Part shown: positions 49,790 through 58,772 of the stretch, piece after piece | Numbering within the stretch: the first letter of the stretch is position 1 | Layout of the letters: every line of letters starts with the position of its first letter | NCBI RefSeq assembly: GCF_001723285.1 | Contig: NZ_LPWG01000012.1 | Coordinates: 310,001 to 374,000, forward strand | Reading direction: 5' to 3' | DNA length: 64,000 nucleotides | Source: Methyloceanibacter methanicus | GTDB lineage: Bacteria > Pseudomonadota > Alphaproteobacteria > Rhizobiales > Methyloligellaceae | The notes under the pieces: model-generated | Databases searched by the model: none | What the model saw: the letters and a program-made list of their open reading frames with translations, nothing else | What the model was told of the DNA's origin: nothing | Position numbers and translations under genes: made by a program

Positions 49790-50707
49790 TCAGGACCAGC
49801 GTCGATTTGACCACATGAACTGTTCCGGGTTCTCCCGGATCCAGGCTTCGAAATAGCGCTGGATGGCGGCCGTGATCGCGCGAATGTCCTCGGCCTGGTT
49901 CTGGGTCCGGGGGATTCGCAACTCGTTGACGTTCACGTCGAAAACCGATCGGTTTCCAATCCGTACGCAGCGGCCGATCCAGATGCGGGCGCCGACCCGG
50001 CGCGCGATCATCGCCGCGATAGGCATGCTCTTGGCGAGATGGCCGAAAAACGGCACCTCGATGCCGTTCCGGTCGTAAAGGTCGGAGATGAAGCCCAGCC
50101 GCCCGCCTTGGCGGACATAGTCCATGATGAGGCGCGCCGTCTTCTGGGTTTCGTCGTCGCCGGCCGTCCGGCCTCGGCCAAAAAGTCCACCTGGATAAAG
50201 GGCTTGGCGCTGTTCGCGCAAGTATCGGTCGACGTAGGGATTCTTCACGGACCGGTAGACGCCCGCGGGCCGGACGCCCGCGAGGGTGACCGGCCACATG
50301 CCGATCTCCCAGTTGCCCATATGCATGGTGACGATCAGGGCGGGCCCCATCTTGTCCTTGTAGCGGCCGATCCAATGGCCGTTGGTCACGTGCAGTCGGG
50401 TGGGGTCCTTGATGATGCGGTCGATATTCATGGTCTCGACCATCACCCGGCCAAGATTGTCCCAAGCGGCGATGGCGATTCGCTCGCGCTCTTCGGGTGT
50501 CTTCTCCGGGAACGCCCGCTCCAGATTGGTCAGGGCCCGCTTGTGGCGGCGATTCCGCTTGCCCAGCACGCGCCAGAAGAAGGCAGAGATGTCGCAGGCC
50601 GTGTCGAGCGGCACCAACCGCACCAGACCGATCAGGAAGCGCAAGCCCGCGTATTCGAGCCGGTATTTCAGGTCGGTTGCGAAGGACGTGTCGAGGGAAT
50701 TCGCCAA
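49790..50707 (-). CDS. Lipid A biosynthesis acyltransferase (LpxL/HtrB family)
   Basis: 305 residues if started at the TTG at 50707; the frame is open far upstream, so the start is uncertain. The acyltransferase motif H-x4-E is HMGNWE within GPALIVTMHMGNWEIGMWPV. Other family marks: YRSVKNPYVDRYLREQR, VPFFGHLAKSMPIAAMIARR and EDIRAITAAIQRYFEAWIRENPEQFMW. It probably transfers a secondary acyl chain to Kdo-lipid A at the inner membrane. It lies 107 bases downstream of the UbiH-type gene on the same strand. Confidence 0.88.
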   Translation of the reverse strand: MANSLDTSFATDLKYRLEYAGLRFLIGLVRLVPLDTACDISAFFWRVLGKRNRRHKRALTNLERAFPEKTPEERERIAIAAWDNLGRVMVETMNIDRIIKDPTRLHVTNGHWIGRYKDKMGPALIVTMHMGNWEIGMWPVTLAGVRPAGVYRSVKNPYVDRYLREQRQALYPGGLFGRGRTAGDDETQKTARLIMDYVRQGGRLGFISDLYDRNGIEVPFFGHLAKSMPIAAMIARRVGARIWIGRCVRIGNRSVFDVNVNELRIPRTQNQAEDIRAITAAIQRYFEAWIRENPEQFMWSNRRWS

Positions 50708-50814
50708 AAGTCTTTGTCTTTCGTTCGGTCTTTGGGATGTGCGCGGGAAGCGCCGATGCGGGTTCAAGGCTGGCGTCTGGACGCGCTTCGTCTTGAAGAA
50801 ACTCGCAAGCGCCG

Positions 50815-52056
50815 TCAAGCGGACATGGTTTCGATCGGACGCATGAGGCGCGGCAGATCGACGGGCGGGGCAAGTCCGGCCTGCATCACCAGCCGCTTCA
50901 GCGGGGCGAAGGCCTTGAGCCCGGTCAGGACGGCGCTGCGGGCCAACTGCACCGGCAGAAGGGTGGTCAAGAGCGAGCGGCCCAAGAGGTCGACGCCGAT
51001 CGTCCGGGATAGGACGTCGAGCTGGCGGGCCCGGACATATTGGGCGAGGACGGGGGCGCTCCCAGGATCGCGCCCGTGGCGCAAGGCGTCCGCGACGCAG
51101 TCCGCAAGCGCGGCGGCGTCGCGCAGCCCAAGATTGAGGCCCTGAGCCCCGATCGGCGCCATGATATGCGCCGCTTCGCCGATCAAGGCGGTCCGCCGGC
51201 CGCGAGCGCCTTGGCGGTGAGGCCCGCAACGGGAAACGAGGCCCGCGGGCCCACATCGGAAATGACGCGCGAGCGTCTCGTCGAAGCGGTCCTGCAGGCT
51301 TGCTGCGAAGCCGATTTCGTCTTGCTCCATCAGGCCCTTGGCCTCGGCTGTGCCGCCGACCCAGACAAGGCTGGAGGTGTGCGGGTCCGGCGTCGGCACG
51401 CTCGTGACCGAGCCGCCCTCGCGGTGCAACTCGGTGGCGACCCCCTCATGGGGCAGGCTGTGGCGGAAGCTGGACGCGATGGCGGCCTGATCGTAGCGCC
51501 AGTCCCGGGTCTCGATCTTCGCCGCCTGCCGGCACACGGAGTGGCGCCCGTCCGCACCCGCAACCAGGCGCCCGGCGAGCTGCGCGCCGCTTTCCAGCGT
51601 CAACGTGGCGTGGTCTGGGTCGAGACGTACGGTCTCGATCGCCTCCGGCGCGATATGCGGGATGGTCTCTTGCGCGCGGCCGTAGAGCACCGCATTCAGC
51701 GCGGTGTTCGCGATGTTGAAGCCGAACGAGTCCAGGCCAAGTTCCCGGGCCTCGAATGAGATCTCCGGCGACCGGAGCAGGCTCCTGGACCCATCCACGA
51801 TCCGAATCGCCCTCAAAGGGGCGGCATCGGGCAAAAGCTGCTCCCAGACGCCAAGGCGTTTCAGGAAGTCGACGGAGCTCGTCAGCAAGGCTGCGGTGCG
51901 CGTCTCCGGCCGCGCAAGGAGCGCGGTTGGAGGCGGGGGCCCGGCCAGCGCCACCGCCGCGCGACGTGATGGAGCGCGAGGGCCGACGCGGTTCCGGCGG
52001 GCCGCGCCGACCACCACGACATCATACAACGGGCTGTCCCTCCGGGGCGCGGTCAT
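50815..52056 (-). CDS. UbiH/COQ6-type FAD monooxygenase (internally scrambled by shifts)
   Basis: 413 residues from the ATG at 52056. The C-terminal FAD motif LIGEAAHIMAPIGAQGLNLGLRDAAAL and the middle LVAGADGRHSVCR are those of ubiquinone-ring hydroxylases. The N-terminal dinucleotide motif is broken: after YDVVVVGA the text is ARRNRVGPRAPSRR. Losing two bases near 52002 and one near 51962 explains this; restoring them gives GPAGTASALALHHVG. A second garbled patch (about 51190-51275) is repaired the same way to VGPRASFPVAGLTAKALAAG. The frame stays open because the shifts cancel. Confidence 0.85.
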   Translation of the reverse strand: MTAPRRDSPLYDVVVVGAARRNRVGPRAPSRRAAVALAGPPPPTALLARPETRTAALLTSSVDFLKRLGVWEQLLPDAAPLRAIRIVDGSRSLLRSPEISFEARELGLDSFGFNIANTALNAVLYGRAQETIPHIAPEAIETVRLDPDHATLTLESGAQLAGRLVAGADGRHSVCRQAAKIETRDWRYDQAAIASSFRHSLPHEGVATELHREGGSVTSVPTPDPHTSSLVWVGGTAEAKGLMEQDEIGFAASLQDRFDETLARHFRCGPAGLVSRCGPHRQGARGRRTALIGEAAHIMAPIGAQGLNLGLRDAAALADCVADALRHGRDPGSAPVLAQYVRARQLDVLSRTIGVDLLGRSLLTTLLPVQLARSAVLTGLKAFAPLKRLVMQAGLAPPVDLPRLMRPIETMSA

Positions 52057-52542
52057 GCTCCATCCTTCCGGTCCCGTGATAGCCCAGCGCGCGCCGCAAC
52101 GCACGGCCAAGATTGGGGTCAAGACGGCCCGATCGTCCAGTTCGGAAAATAGGTCGCTCCCTCCGAGGAACGGGCCCTTGCGGACGGCTCTCTGGGTACA
52201 CCCCGCTGCCGAAACGATCACACGGTTCCGAAGCGTCGATCACGCCTGAAAAACAAAAATTATAACATAAAAACAATGCACTATGGAGATTTTGAGAGCA
52301 TTTGAAGGAAGCCGCTCATGAAGCCCGAAACGCTCCGTGGCCAATGTGCAACAGGAGGGTCGCGAAATCCGCCCTGTCGCCGGAGTGTCACACACGCGTC
52401 ATCGCTCGGGAAATAGAACGGTTACCGAGGTTCGCAGGAAGCGGGCTCGCTGAATTGCTGAGTTGGAGAGGGGACCAAGATCGCCTCAACCCGGCGACGA
52501 AGCCAGATGTAAAACTTAACTCTATCAGAGTGGAGAGGGGTC
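52057..52542. other. 486-base gap between the UbiH-type gene and the porin
   Basis: No gene is supported. A very AT-rich stretch at about 52244-52280 (ATTATAACATAAAAAC) stands out and probably carries promoter elements for one or both divergent genes. The porin would then have a leader of up to about 250 bases. Confidence 0.45.
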
Positions 52543-53895
52543 ATGATCGGGGGACTTAAGAAAGCAAGTCTTTATTTGTTTGCGAGCGCGAGCGCGTTTG
52601 CAATCATCGCGTCGGCCGCACCGGCCGCCAAGGCGCAATACATCACCCGGGCGGAGTTCGAGGACTACAAGAAGTCCCAGCCCAAGGTGGATTGGAAGGG
52701 TGCACCGAAAATTTCCAGCCAGGACGGGAAGTTCAGCTTCAAGGTCCGTGGCCGTTTGCAGATCGACTACAACTCGATCGATCAGGACGAGCCGATCACC
52801 GGCGATCCTGACATCAACGATTGGGAAGCCCGCCGCGCCCGTCTCGGCGTCGAGGGCGTGATCTGGTACGACTGGGACTACAAGTTCGAGATCGTATTCG
52901 CCGGCAACGATACGGACGTCAAGGACGCCTACATCGCCTATGCCGGGTTCAGCGATTGGAACAATCTCAAGATCCTGTTCGGTCAGTTCAAGATCGCCAA
53001 CTCGCTGGAAGGTATGACCAGCTCGCGCTTCATCACCTTCATGGAGCGGGCCTTCTTCATTGAAGCGTTCGAGGCTGAGCCCCGCGCGCTCGGTGTCGGC
53101 GTCCACGCCGGTAGCGACGACGATTTCGGCTGGTCGTTCCAGTCGAGCTACAACGGTCCCAATATCGGCGACGACGGTGTCTGGGATGATGGACCGTCGA
53201 TCTGGGCCGTCCGCGGTACGATCGCACCGGTTAACACCGACGACGCCATCGTCCACTTGGGCGCCAGCTATCGGAGCCGCAACAACGGCACCGAAGACGG
53301 TGTGTCGGCGCTCTACAACTACGAAGCCCGTCCCGGTCTTCACCTGGCGGACAAATTCGTGGAAACCGAGCCGCTCGGCGAATCTGACCAGTACTGGGGC
53401 CTTGAAGGCGCCGCCGTCTACCGCCGCTTCTCGGTCCAGGGTGAATATGCCGAGCTGTCTGCGGACGTGCCGCAGATGTACAAGCGCATGGCCGGTGGCC
53501 GGAGCATCAACCCCGACTACACCGGTTGGTACATCTTCGGCAGCGTCTTCCTGACGGACGACATGCGGAACTACGAGGCCAAGAAGGGCGAGTTCGGCCG
53601 CGTGAAGCCCAACAATCCGTTCGACATCAGGAACGGTGGTTGGGGCGCGTGGGAAATCGCCGGCCGCTGGGATAGCGTGGACGTCGGTGCCGATGCCTCC
53701 GCACTGCTCGCCGCCGGTCACGATTGCGACCAGTGTGGCGACGAAGAGGGCTGGACGATTGCTCTGAACTGGTACCCGACCGCTTACACCCGGCTGATGT
53801 TCAACGTCATCGGGACGGACATCGGCGGTGCGTTCAACGACAACGACGGCGCCGACATCTCCGGCTTCGGAATGCGCGGTCAGATCGACTGGTAA
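52543..53895 (+). CDS. OprO/OprP-type outer membrane porin
   Basis: 450 residues with a signal peptide ending PAAKA. The beta-barrel shows FKVRGRLQIDYNSIDQ, INDWEARRARLGVEGVIWYDWDYKFEIVFAGND, LKILFGQFKIANSLEGMTSSRFITFMERAFF, GVGVHAG and a final strand ending in Trp (GFGMRGQIDW). This is the phosphate-selective porin family; whether this one prefers phosphate cannot be read from the sequence. Two cysteines (CDQC) in a late loop are unusual for the family. The ATG at 52543 follows GAGAGGGG. Confidence 0.88.
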   Translation: MIGGLKKASLYLFASASAFAIIASAAPAAKAQYITRAEFEDYKKSQPKVDWKGAPKISSQDGKFSFKVRGRLQIDYNSIDQDEPITGDPDINDWEARRARLGVEGVIWYDWDYKFEIVFAGNDTDVKDAYIAYAGFSDWNNLKILFGQFKIANSLEGMTSSRFITFMERAFFIEAFEAEPRALGVGVHAGSDDDFGWSFQSSYNGPNIGDDGVWDDGPSIWAVRGTIAPVNTDDAIVHLGASYRSRNNGTEDGVSALYNYEARPGLHLADKFVETEPLGESDQYWGLEGAAVYRRFSVQGEYAELSADVPQMYKRMAGGRSINPDYTGWYIFGSVFLTDDMRNYEAKKGEFGRVKPNNPFDIRNGGWGAWEIAGRWDSVDVGADASALLAAGHDCDQCGDEEGWTIALNWYPTAYTRLMFNVIGTDIGGAFNDNDGADISGFGMRGQIDW

Positions 53896-53938
53896 GTCGA
53901 GGAACTATAGAAGCGAAGATACCCCCTTTCGCCGAACT

Positions 53939-53970
53939 GCCGCCGCCCATGTCCCGGGCGGCGGCCTTTT
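53939..53970 (+). terminator. Rho-independent terminator after the porin
   Basis: 10-bp stem GCCGCCGCCC (53939-53948) / GGGCGGCGGC (53956-53965), then CTTTTC. Confidence 0.85.
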
Positions 53971-54127
53971 CTTCGAGAGGGGGCCGATCGATTGGGGCCC
54001 GCCGGTTTCGCACGGTGGGCCTTTTCGCATCCGGTCCCACGGGGCCGAACCGGCGATAGACCAGGCATGGCCAGTTGCGTTATTCAGGTGACTCGGGTGC
54101 AACAGCCGCGAAGCCAGCCGGACCTCC

Positions 54128-54892
54128 ATGACATTCGTTGAATTTCTCACCGATCCGCATGTCTGGGCGAGCTTCCTGGCTTTGAGTGCGATGGAAATCG
54201 TGCTCGGCATCGACAACGTCGTGTTCATCTCGGTGATGGTCCAGCGCCTGCCGCCGGAGCAGCAGCTCACGGCGCGGCGCATTGGCCTGACGCTGGCGCT
54301 CGTCTTCCGCGTCGTCATGCTCGCCTTCCTCACCTGGTTCATTCACATGACCACGCCGATCTTCACGGTCAGCGCGTACGCCTTTTCCTGGCGCGACCTC
54401 GTGCTGCTTGCAGGCGGCTTGTTCCTCCTGGTGAAGGGAACCCGCGAGATCCACGAAGGGATCGAGGGGGCCTATGACGGGAGCACCTCCGGTCCCCTGG
54501 TCACGTCCATGACCGCGGCCGTGATCCAGATTGCCGTGATCGATCTCGTCTTTTCCGTGGACTCCATCATCACGGCCGTGGGGATGGCGGACCATATCGA
54601 GGTGATGATCGCCGCCGTGGTCGTGGCCATCGCCGTGATGTATGTCGCCTCGGGCCCCGTCGCGGCCTTCATCGAGCGCCACCCGACGACCAAGATGCTG
54701 GCCCTGTCGTTCCTGCTGCTGATCGGGGCCGCGCTCGTCGCCGATGCGTTCCATTTCCACATTCCGCGCGGTTACATCTACTTCGCCATGGCGTTCTCGG
54801 CCGGCGTCGAGTTCGTCAACGTGCTGGCCAGCCAGAAACGGCGCAAGCGCGATACGGCCGACGGTCCGCCGTCCCCGCCAGGGGAAGAATGA
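54128..54892 (+). CDS. TerC family membrane protein
   Basis: 254 residues with seven to eight hydrophobic helices. TerC hallmarks include the acidic membrane motifs SAMEIVLGIDNVVFISVM and VIQIAVIDLVFSVDSIITAVGM, plus FIERHPTTKMLALSFLLLIGAALVADAFHFHIPRGYIYFAMAFS. Several relatives act in metal-ion (manganese) export; the substrate here is inferred only from family. No manganese riboswitch was recognised in the 160 bases upstream. Confidence 0.9.
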   Translation: MTFVEFLTDPHVWASFLALSAMEIVLGIDNVVFISVMVQRLPPEQQLTARRIGLTLALVFRVVMLAFLTWFIHMTTPIFTVSAYAFSWRDLVLLAGGLFLLVKGTREIHEGIEGAYDGSTSGPLVTSMTAAVIQIAVIDLVFSVDSIITAVGMADHIEVMIAAVVVAIAVMYVASGPVAAFIERHPTTKMLALSFLLLIGAALVADAFHFHIPRGYIYFAMAFSAGVEFVNVLASQKRRKRDTADGPPSPPGEE

Positions 54893-55131
54893 CCACGGAC
54901 GAAATCCGAATAGAGTGGTAGAATCGTCACCCGGGCCGCGGTGAATGTCGCCGAAAATGGCACATGACCCGGTGGGTTTTGTGGACAACCGGCCGATCGC
55001 TAGAAAACTGTTACATGGGCCCGCTACGCCGTTGCCATACGCTCATGGGGACGGCTGCGTATTTTTTAGTCGCAGCGCACAAAATATCGCGTTGAGCGGA
55101 TCACCATTCCCGTAGTACGCAGAGTCGCGAC

Positions 55132-56217
55132 ATGACCATTCAAGAACACGTAGAGATTCTGCGTCGGGGCCCGCGCACATGGAACGCATGGCGCGCGGAG
55201 AACCCGTCGATCGTGCCCGATCTTGGCGGCATAGCGCTGAGCATCGGGGATCGGCAGTTGGGCCCCATGAATGGCGGGCCGATCAACTTGTCGCGGGCAC
55301 AGCTGACGGACGCCGCGCTGTATTTCGCCACCCTCACTGGCGCGGATATGAGGGGCTGCGACCTCACCAATGCGGACTTGCGCGGGGCGCGGCTCGAGGG
55401 CGTCGATCTGACCGGCGCGGACCTCGCGGGCGCCCAACTGGACGGGGCGAGCATGGCCGGCGCCGTCCTCAAGGCCACCAATCTATGTGGCGCCAGCCTG
55501 TCCGACGTGCGCGGCTTGACGACCGATCAGATTGGCGAGGCGGAAGGCGATCTCGGCACGGTGCTGCCATACGACTTGGAGTGTCCGCCGATCTGGACGG
55601 TGGGTCAGGGCGTCCTCCACATCCAGACCGCGCGCGACGTGGCCGAGAACACCGCGCGGGAAAGCGCGGGCGAGGCGGCTGCGGAGCCGACCCCAATGGC
55701 GTTCCGCGACGAGCCGGAGCCGGAACCCGCGCCGGAGCCTTACTTTGCGCCCGCGCCAATGCGGACGGCGGGCGCGTCCCAAGTCGAACCTCAAGTCGAA
55801 CCTCAAGTCGAGCCTCAAGCCGAGGCGCATGCGGAGCCACATGTCTCACCCGCAGAGGCGAGCCCCGTCTACGAGCCTGATCCTGAGCCGACGAGACCAC
55901 AGCATCGGCCGTATACGCCGGAGCCGCCGGTACAGCCCGCATCGATGCGGTCGAACGGGCGTGAGGCGCGCGACGGCGCGGACGGCCAGGACGAGAGCAA
56001 GCACGTGTCGTGGCTTGTGGGCGGTCCCCGCCGTGTCGGCCGCCGGGACCGGCGGGCCCTCACAATAGATGGCGCGATCGCGCCTAGGCGCCACCCGCGC
56101 GTCGCTTTCCCGTTCCCACCGTCCCCTGTACAGAGTCGAAGCGTGCGCGGTTGCGCCGCGTCGTTCGGCGCTTCCGTCAGCGCTTCTTGGGCGTGTCTTC
56201 GTCGGTGTCGCGCCTGA
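55132..56217 (+). CDS. Pentapeptide-repeat protein with a Pro/Glu-rich tail
   Basis: The frame encodes 361 residues. Residues about 50-125 are pentapeptide repeats of the A(D/N)LxG type (LTGADMRGCDLTNADLRGARLEGVDLTGADLAGAQLDG), predicted to form a right-handed beta-helix. Then comes a linker and an acidic, proline-rich region with four 4-residue repeats (QVEP). No signal peptide, so probably cytoplasmic. The last about 50 residues look unlike protein, and the frame runs over the end of the opposite gene. A shift near 56020 leading to a stop at 56066-56068 (AVSAAGTGGPSQ) would give a more natural end. Function is unknown. Confidence 0.75.
   Translation: MTIQEHVEILRRGPRTWNAWRAENPSIVPDLGGIALSIGDRQLGPMNGGPINLSRAQLTDAALYFATLTGADMRGCDLTNADLRGARLEGVDLTGADLAGAQLDGASMAGAVLKATNLCGASLSDVRGLTTDQIGEAEGDLGTVLPYDLECPPIWTVGQGVLHIQTARDVAENTARESAGEAAAEPTPMAFRDEPEPEPAPEPYFAPAPMRTAGASQVEPQVEPQVEPQAEAHAEPHVSPAEASPVYEPDPEPTRPQHRPYTPEPPVQPASMRSNGREARDGADGQDESKHVSWLVGGPRRVGRRDRRALTIDGAIAPRRHPRVAFPFPPSPVQSRSVRGCAASFGASVSASWACLRRCRA
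55780..55827. repeat. 12-bp tandem repeat, four copies
   Basis: CAAGTCGAACCT at 55780 and 55792, then CAAGTCGAGCCT and CAAGCCGAGGCG. It encodes QVEP, QVEP, QVEP, QAEA inside the pentapeptide-repeat protein; copy number may vary by slippage. Confidence 0.9.
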
Positions 56218-56362
56218 TCCGTTCTTCCTCCACAAGGCGCTCGAGCGCCTCGTCGACACTGTCCGGGGACTCGTTCAAGGCGGCGGCGCGTTTCCGGCGC
56301 GCGCTCTCCCGGGCGAGAAAACTCTCGAGCTTCAAATCGCGGGTCTTCTTGTCTTTTTCCAT
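56177..56362 (-). CDS. Small charged hypothetical protein
   Basis: 61 residues, almost entirely charged and helical (KDKKTRDLKLESFLARESARRKRAAALNESPDSVDEALERLVEEERIRRDTDEDTPKKR is summarised by its ends MEKDKKTRD and DEDTPKKR). The ATG at 56362 has a good AAGGA. A nucleic-acid-binding or adaptor role is conceivable but unproven. It overlaps 41 bases of the long frame on the opposite strand. Confidence 0.65.
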   Translation of the reverse strand: MEKDKKTRDLKLESFLARESARRKRAAALNESPDSVDEALERLVEEERIRRDTDEDTPKKR

Positions 56363-56400
56363 AGAAGGTCCTTAAGGCGTCCCGGGGCCGACAACAAGGC

Positions 56401-56637
56401 TTACCGATTGTCGTCAATTAAGATGACAGTTGCATGCAGACCGCCGCTCGACACCTGTGCATGAACCGGGGCAGGGCGCGCCACGTGCCGCAGCCGGGAC
56501 GTGGTTCGTGCATAGGTCTCGGCTGCCACTTCGAGAGACTGCAGGAGGTCGTCGGTATGAATACGAGAAACGCGGCGCCGCAACGCCGAAGGCGGCAACC
56601 CGTTCGCCGCAACTGACGCGCAGTTCGACCGCATCAC
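56401..56637 (-). CDS. Possible small hypothetical protein
   Basis: 78 codons from the ATG at 56637. The C-terminal half (HTDDLLQSLEVAAETYARTTSRLRHVARPAPVHAQVSSGGLHATVILIDD) reads like a real helical/beta protein. The N-terminal third is doubtful: a second frame from about 56690 (MRVLKNLEVLVRRRRYEVARD) could be the true start, joined by a shift near 56560. No family is recognised. Confidence 0.35.
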   Translation of the reverse strand: MMRSNCASVAANGLPPSALRRRVSRIHTDDLLQSLEVAAETYARTTSRLRHVARPAPVHAQVSSGGLHATVILIDDNR

Positions 56638-56763
56638 GCGCCACTTCGTAGCGCCGTCTACGGACGAGAACTTCGAGGTTCTTCAGTACCCGCATACGAG
56701 GGCGCGGCCCGGGTCGGCGACCCGATAGCCGCTGCGTGTGGCGCGTGCGCGATCCGTGGCGGC

Positions 56764-57249
56764 TTAGGCCGGTTCGGCCGCTTTCGCGTCCTTCTCGTAG
56801 GACTCGTAGACGATGACGGGAATGCCGAGATCGCCGAGATGGCTCTCGATCAGCGGCTCGACCTCGCCCCAATCCAGACCGCCAACGCCCGTCGCGAGTT
56901 TGGGCAGCGCCACCGAGGAGATCTTCTCCCGTTCGAGAATGGCGCGCAGTTCCTTCAGCGCGTGGCCGACATTATGCGCCGTGGCCTTGCCGGGATGGGC
57001 GTGGTTGTCCGGCGCCGGCTCCTGGGTCATCAGGTTGATGATCACCCGCTCGGGTCCGGCCCACAGCCAGGCATGCCCCGGCTTCGGATTGTCCTGATGG
57101 CAATAGTGGCGAAAGTCCTTGGCCATGGCGGGATGCCGCTCGCGCAAGGCCAGGGCGAGCCCTTGGTTGAAATGGTCGTGGGGCGCAACACCGTGGGCAA
57201 TGGCCTGGGCCTCACTCAGAAGGATGTCGCCGCGAACTTTCGTGATCAA
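56764..57249 (-). CDS. Macro-domain protein (ADP-ribose-binding or -hydrolysing)
   Basis: 161 residues, a stand-alone macro domain: MITKVRGDILLSEAQAIAHGVAPHDHFNQGLALAL, then the glycine-rich ADP-ribose loop LPKLATGVGGLDWGEV. The last motif recalls DarG/Poa1-type macro domains that remove ADP-ribose from DNA or dephosphorylate ADP-ribose-1''-phosphate. No ADP-ribosyltransferase partner (such as DarT) is adjacent, so it is not a visible toxin-antitoxin pair. The ATG at 57249 starts the conserved region directly. Confidence 0.85.
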   Translation of the reverse strand: MITKVRGDILLSEAQAIAHGVAPHDHFNQGLALALRERHPAMAKDFRHYCHQDNPKPGHAWLWAGPERVIINLMTQEPAPDNHAHPGKATAHNVGHALKELRAILEREKISSVALPKLATGVGGLDWGEVEPLIESHLGDLGIPVIVYESYEKDAKAAEPA

Positions 57250-57378
57250 TTTTGGACCTCATGAATTAGGGGAGGCGGGGCGGGGAGCCCGCAACCGCCA
57301 CGATAAGGCGGCGAAGCTAGTCCGGACCTTGCGGCTGATCAAGGATGTGTATCGGCGCGACAAGCGCGGCCTAAGGTT

Positions 57379-57468
57379 TGGCGGAGGGGGTGGGATTCGA
57401 ACCCACGAGACGGTCGCCCGCCTGCCGGTTTTCAAGACCGGTGCCTTCAACCACTCGGCCACCCCTCC
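57379..57468 (-). tRNA. tRNA-Ser (anticodon TGA)
   Basis: Minus-strand cloverleaf with a long variable arm, as in class II tRNAs: acceptor GGAGGGG/CCCCTCC, anticodon stem CCGGT/ACCGG with loop CTTGAAA, T-arm GTGGG-TTCGAAT-CCCAC. Discriminator G and CCA are encoded. Confidence 0.97.
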
Positions 57469-57562
57469 GGAAAGTGCCGCCTCGCGCCGCGCCGCTTCTT
57501 GCGCTCGCCGCTGAAGCGCGGTCTCTTTGGGAGTCAGGAGGCACACATAGCTGCATGAGGTC

Positions 57563-58492
57563 ATGAACCGCAAGCCCGACCAACCGCTGGAGAACGCCGC
57601 GCCCGCGCCCGCGAATCCGGCCAAGCCGCCCGGGCGGCTGAAGCAGTTCGGGAGCATCGTGAAGGATGTCGGCCTCAGGTCAGGGCGGGATCACCTGTCC
57701 GTGGTGTCCGCCGGCTGCGCGTATTATGCGCTCTTCGCGATCTTCCCGGCGCTGACTGCCTCGATCTCGCTCTACGGCCTCACGGCGAACCCGGAGAACG
57801 TCGAACGGCAGTTCGATGTGTTCGAGACGATTCTGCCGCCGCAGGCCTACGCAATGCTGATCGACCAGATCCAACGCATCGTCGAGACATCCGGCCAGGC
57901 CCTTGGTTGGGGCTTCGGAGCGGGCTTGTTCGTCGCCCTCTGGAGCGCGAACCATGCCACGCAAGCCATGTTCTCCGCGCTGAACATCGCCTATGGGCAA
58001 CCGGAGCGGCGCGGCTTCGTGCATTTCTATCTCGCCGCGATCGGCTACACGGTCATCGCGGTCGTCGGGGCCACGGCCATGCTGTTCGCCATCGTGTCCG
58101 TGCCGCTCCTGTTCGACGACACCGGGCACCCGCAGGTCTTCCAATCGCTGGTGACGTATGCGCGCTGGCCCGTGTTCTTCCTGCTGACGCTGTTTCTGCT
58201 CGCCCTGGTCTATCGTTTTGGCCCGAGCCGCGAGGACCCGGAGTGGCGTTGGATTACGCCGGGCTCGCTCTTCGCCACGTCGGTCTGGCTGCTCGCGTCA
58301 GTCGGGTTCTCGTACTACGTGTCGAACTTCGCCCACTACGACAGGATGTACGGATCGCTCGGTGCCGTCATCATCCTGCTCTTCTGGCTCTACATCTCGT
58401 TCTACATCGTGCTGATCGGCGCGGAGATCAACGCGGCCATCGAACGGCACGATGACGGGCATATCCCGAGTGCCGAACCCCGGGCGAACTGA
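57563..58492 (+). CDS. YihY/virulence factor BrkB family membrane protein
   Basis: 309 residues. Six membrane helices follow a basic start: DHLSVVSAGCAYYALFAIFPALTASISLYGL is the family signature, followed by LGWGFGAGLFVALWSANHATQAMFSALNIAYG and SNFAHYDRMYGSLGAVIILLFWLYISFYIVLIGAEINAAIER. Inner-membrane family of unsettled function (not the RNase BN once assumed). The gene is about 95 bases downstream of, and divergent from, tRNA-Ser. Confidence 0.9.
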   Translation: MNRKPDQPLENAAPAPANPAKPPGRLKQFGSIVKDVGLRSGRDHLSVVSAGCAYYALFAIFPALTASISLYGLTANPENVERQFDVFETILPPQAYAMLIDQIQRIVETSGQALGWGFGAGLFVALWSANHATQAMFSALNIAYGQPERRGFVHFYLAAIGYTVIAVVGATAMLFAIVSVPLLFDDTGHPQVFQSLVTYARWPVFFLLTLFLLALVYRFGPSREDPEWRWITPGSLFATSVWLLASVGFSYYVSNFAHYDRMYGSLGAVIILLFWLYISFYIVLIGAEINAAIERHDDGHIPSAEPRAN

Positions 58493-58633
58493 GTCGAGCC
58501 GGACCGCCGTCCGCGTTCCCTTGGGGACCTCGAGACGTTCCGGCGGGGACAATCCAGGGCGGATCGAATATGCTGTGCACCGCCGGACATTGCGTGCCAG
58601 CGCGCCTAACTGGGGGAGGTCAAATCAAGAGAT

Positions 58634-58772
58634 ATGGATCCTGTACTACTGAATCCGTTGATTGCACTCGTCGCGGGCGCTCATTCTGCTTATGCCCAGA
58701 ATTCTGAACTATGTCGTCGCGATCTACCTGATCGCGATCGGCATCATCGGTCTTGCACAACATCTGCAATAG
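58634..58772 (+). CDS. DUF3096 small membrane protein (frameshifted)
   Basis: About 46 residues. The ATG at 58634 reads MDPVLLNPLIALVAG, and the next frame continues LILLMPRILNYVVAIYLIAIGIIGLAQHLQ to the TAG at 58770-58772. Together this is the DUF3096 pattern (PLVALVAGILILIMPRLLNYIVAIYLI). Two bases lost or one gained near 58678-58682 explains the break. Two short membrane helices; function unknown. A perfect terminator follows. Confidence 0.75.

Noticed and set aside
53970-54127. Possible manganese riboswitch before the TerC gene
   Set aside because: No yybP-ykoY core elements could be found in the 160 bases upstream.
55042-55078. Hairpin GCTGCG / CGCAGC with T-rich loop
   Set aside because: Only six base pairs with the T-run inside the loop; not a terminator and too weak to call.
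56764-57249. DarTG-like toxin-antitoxin pair
   Set aside because: No DarT-like gene on either side; neighbours are a small doubtful frame and tRNA-Ser.
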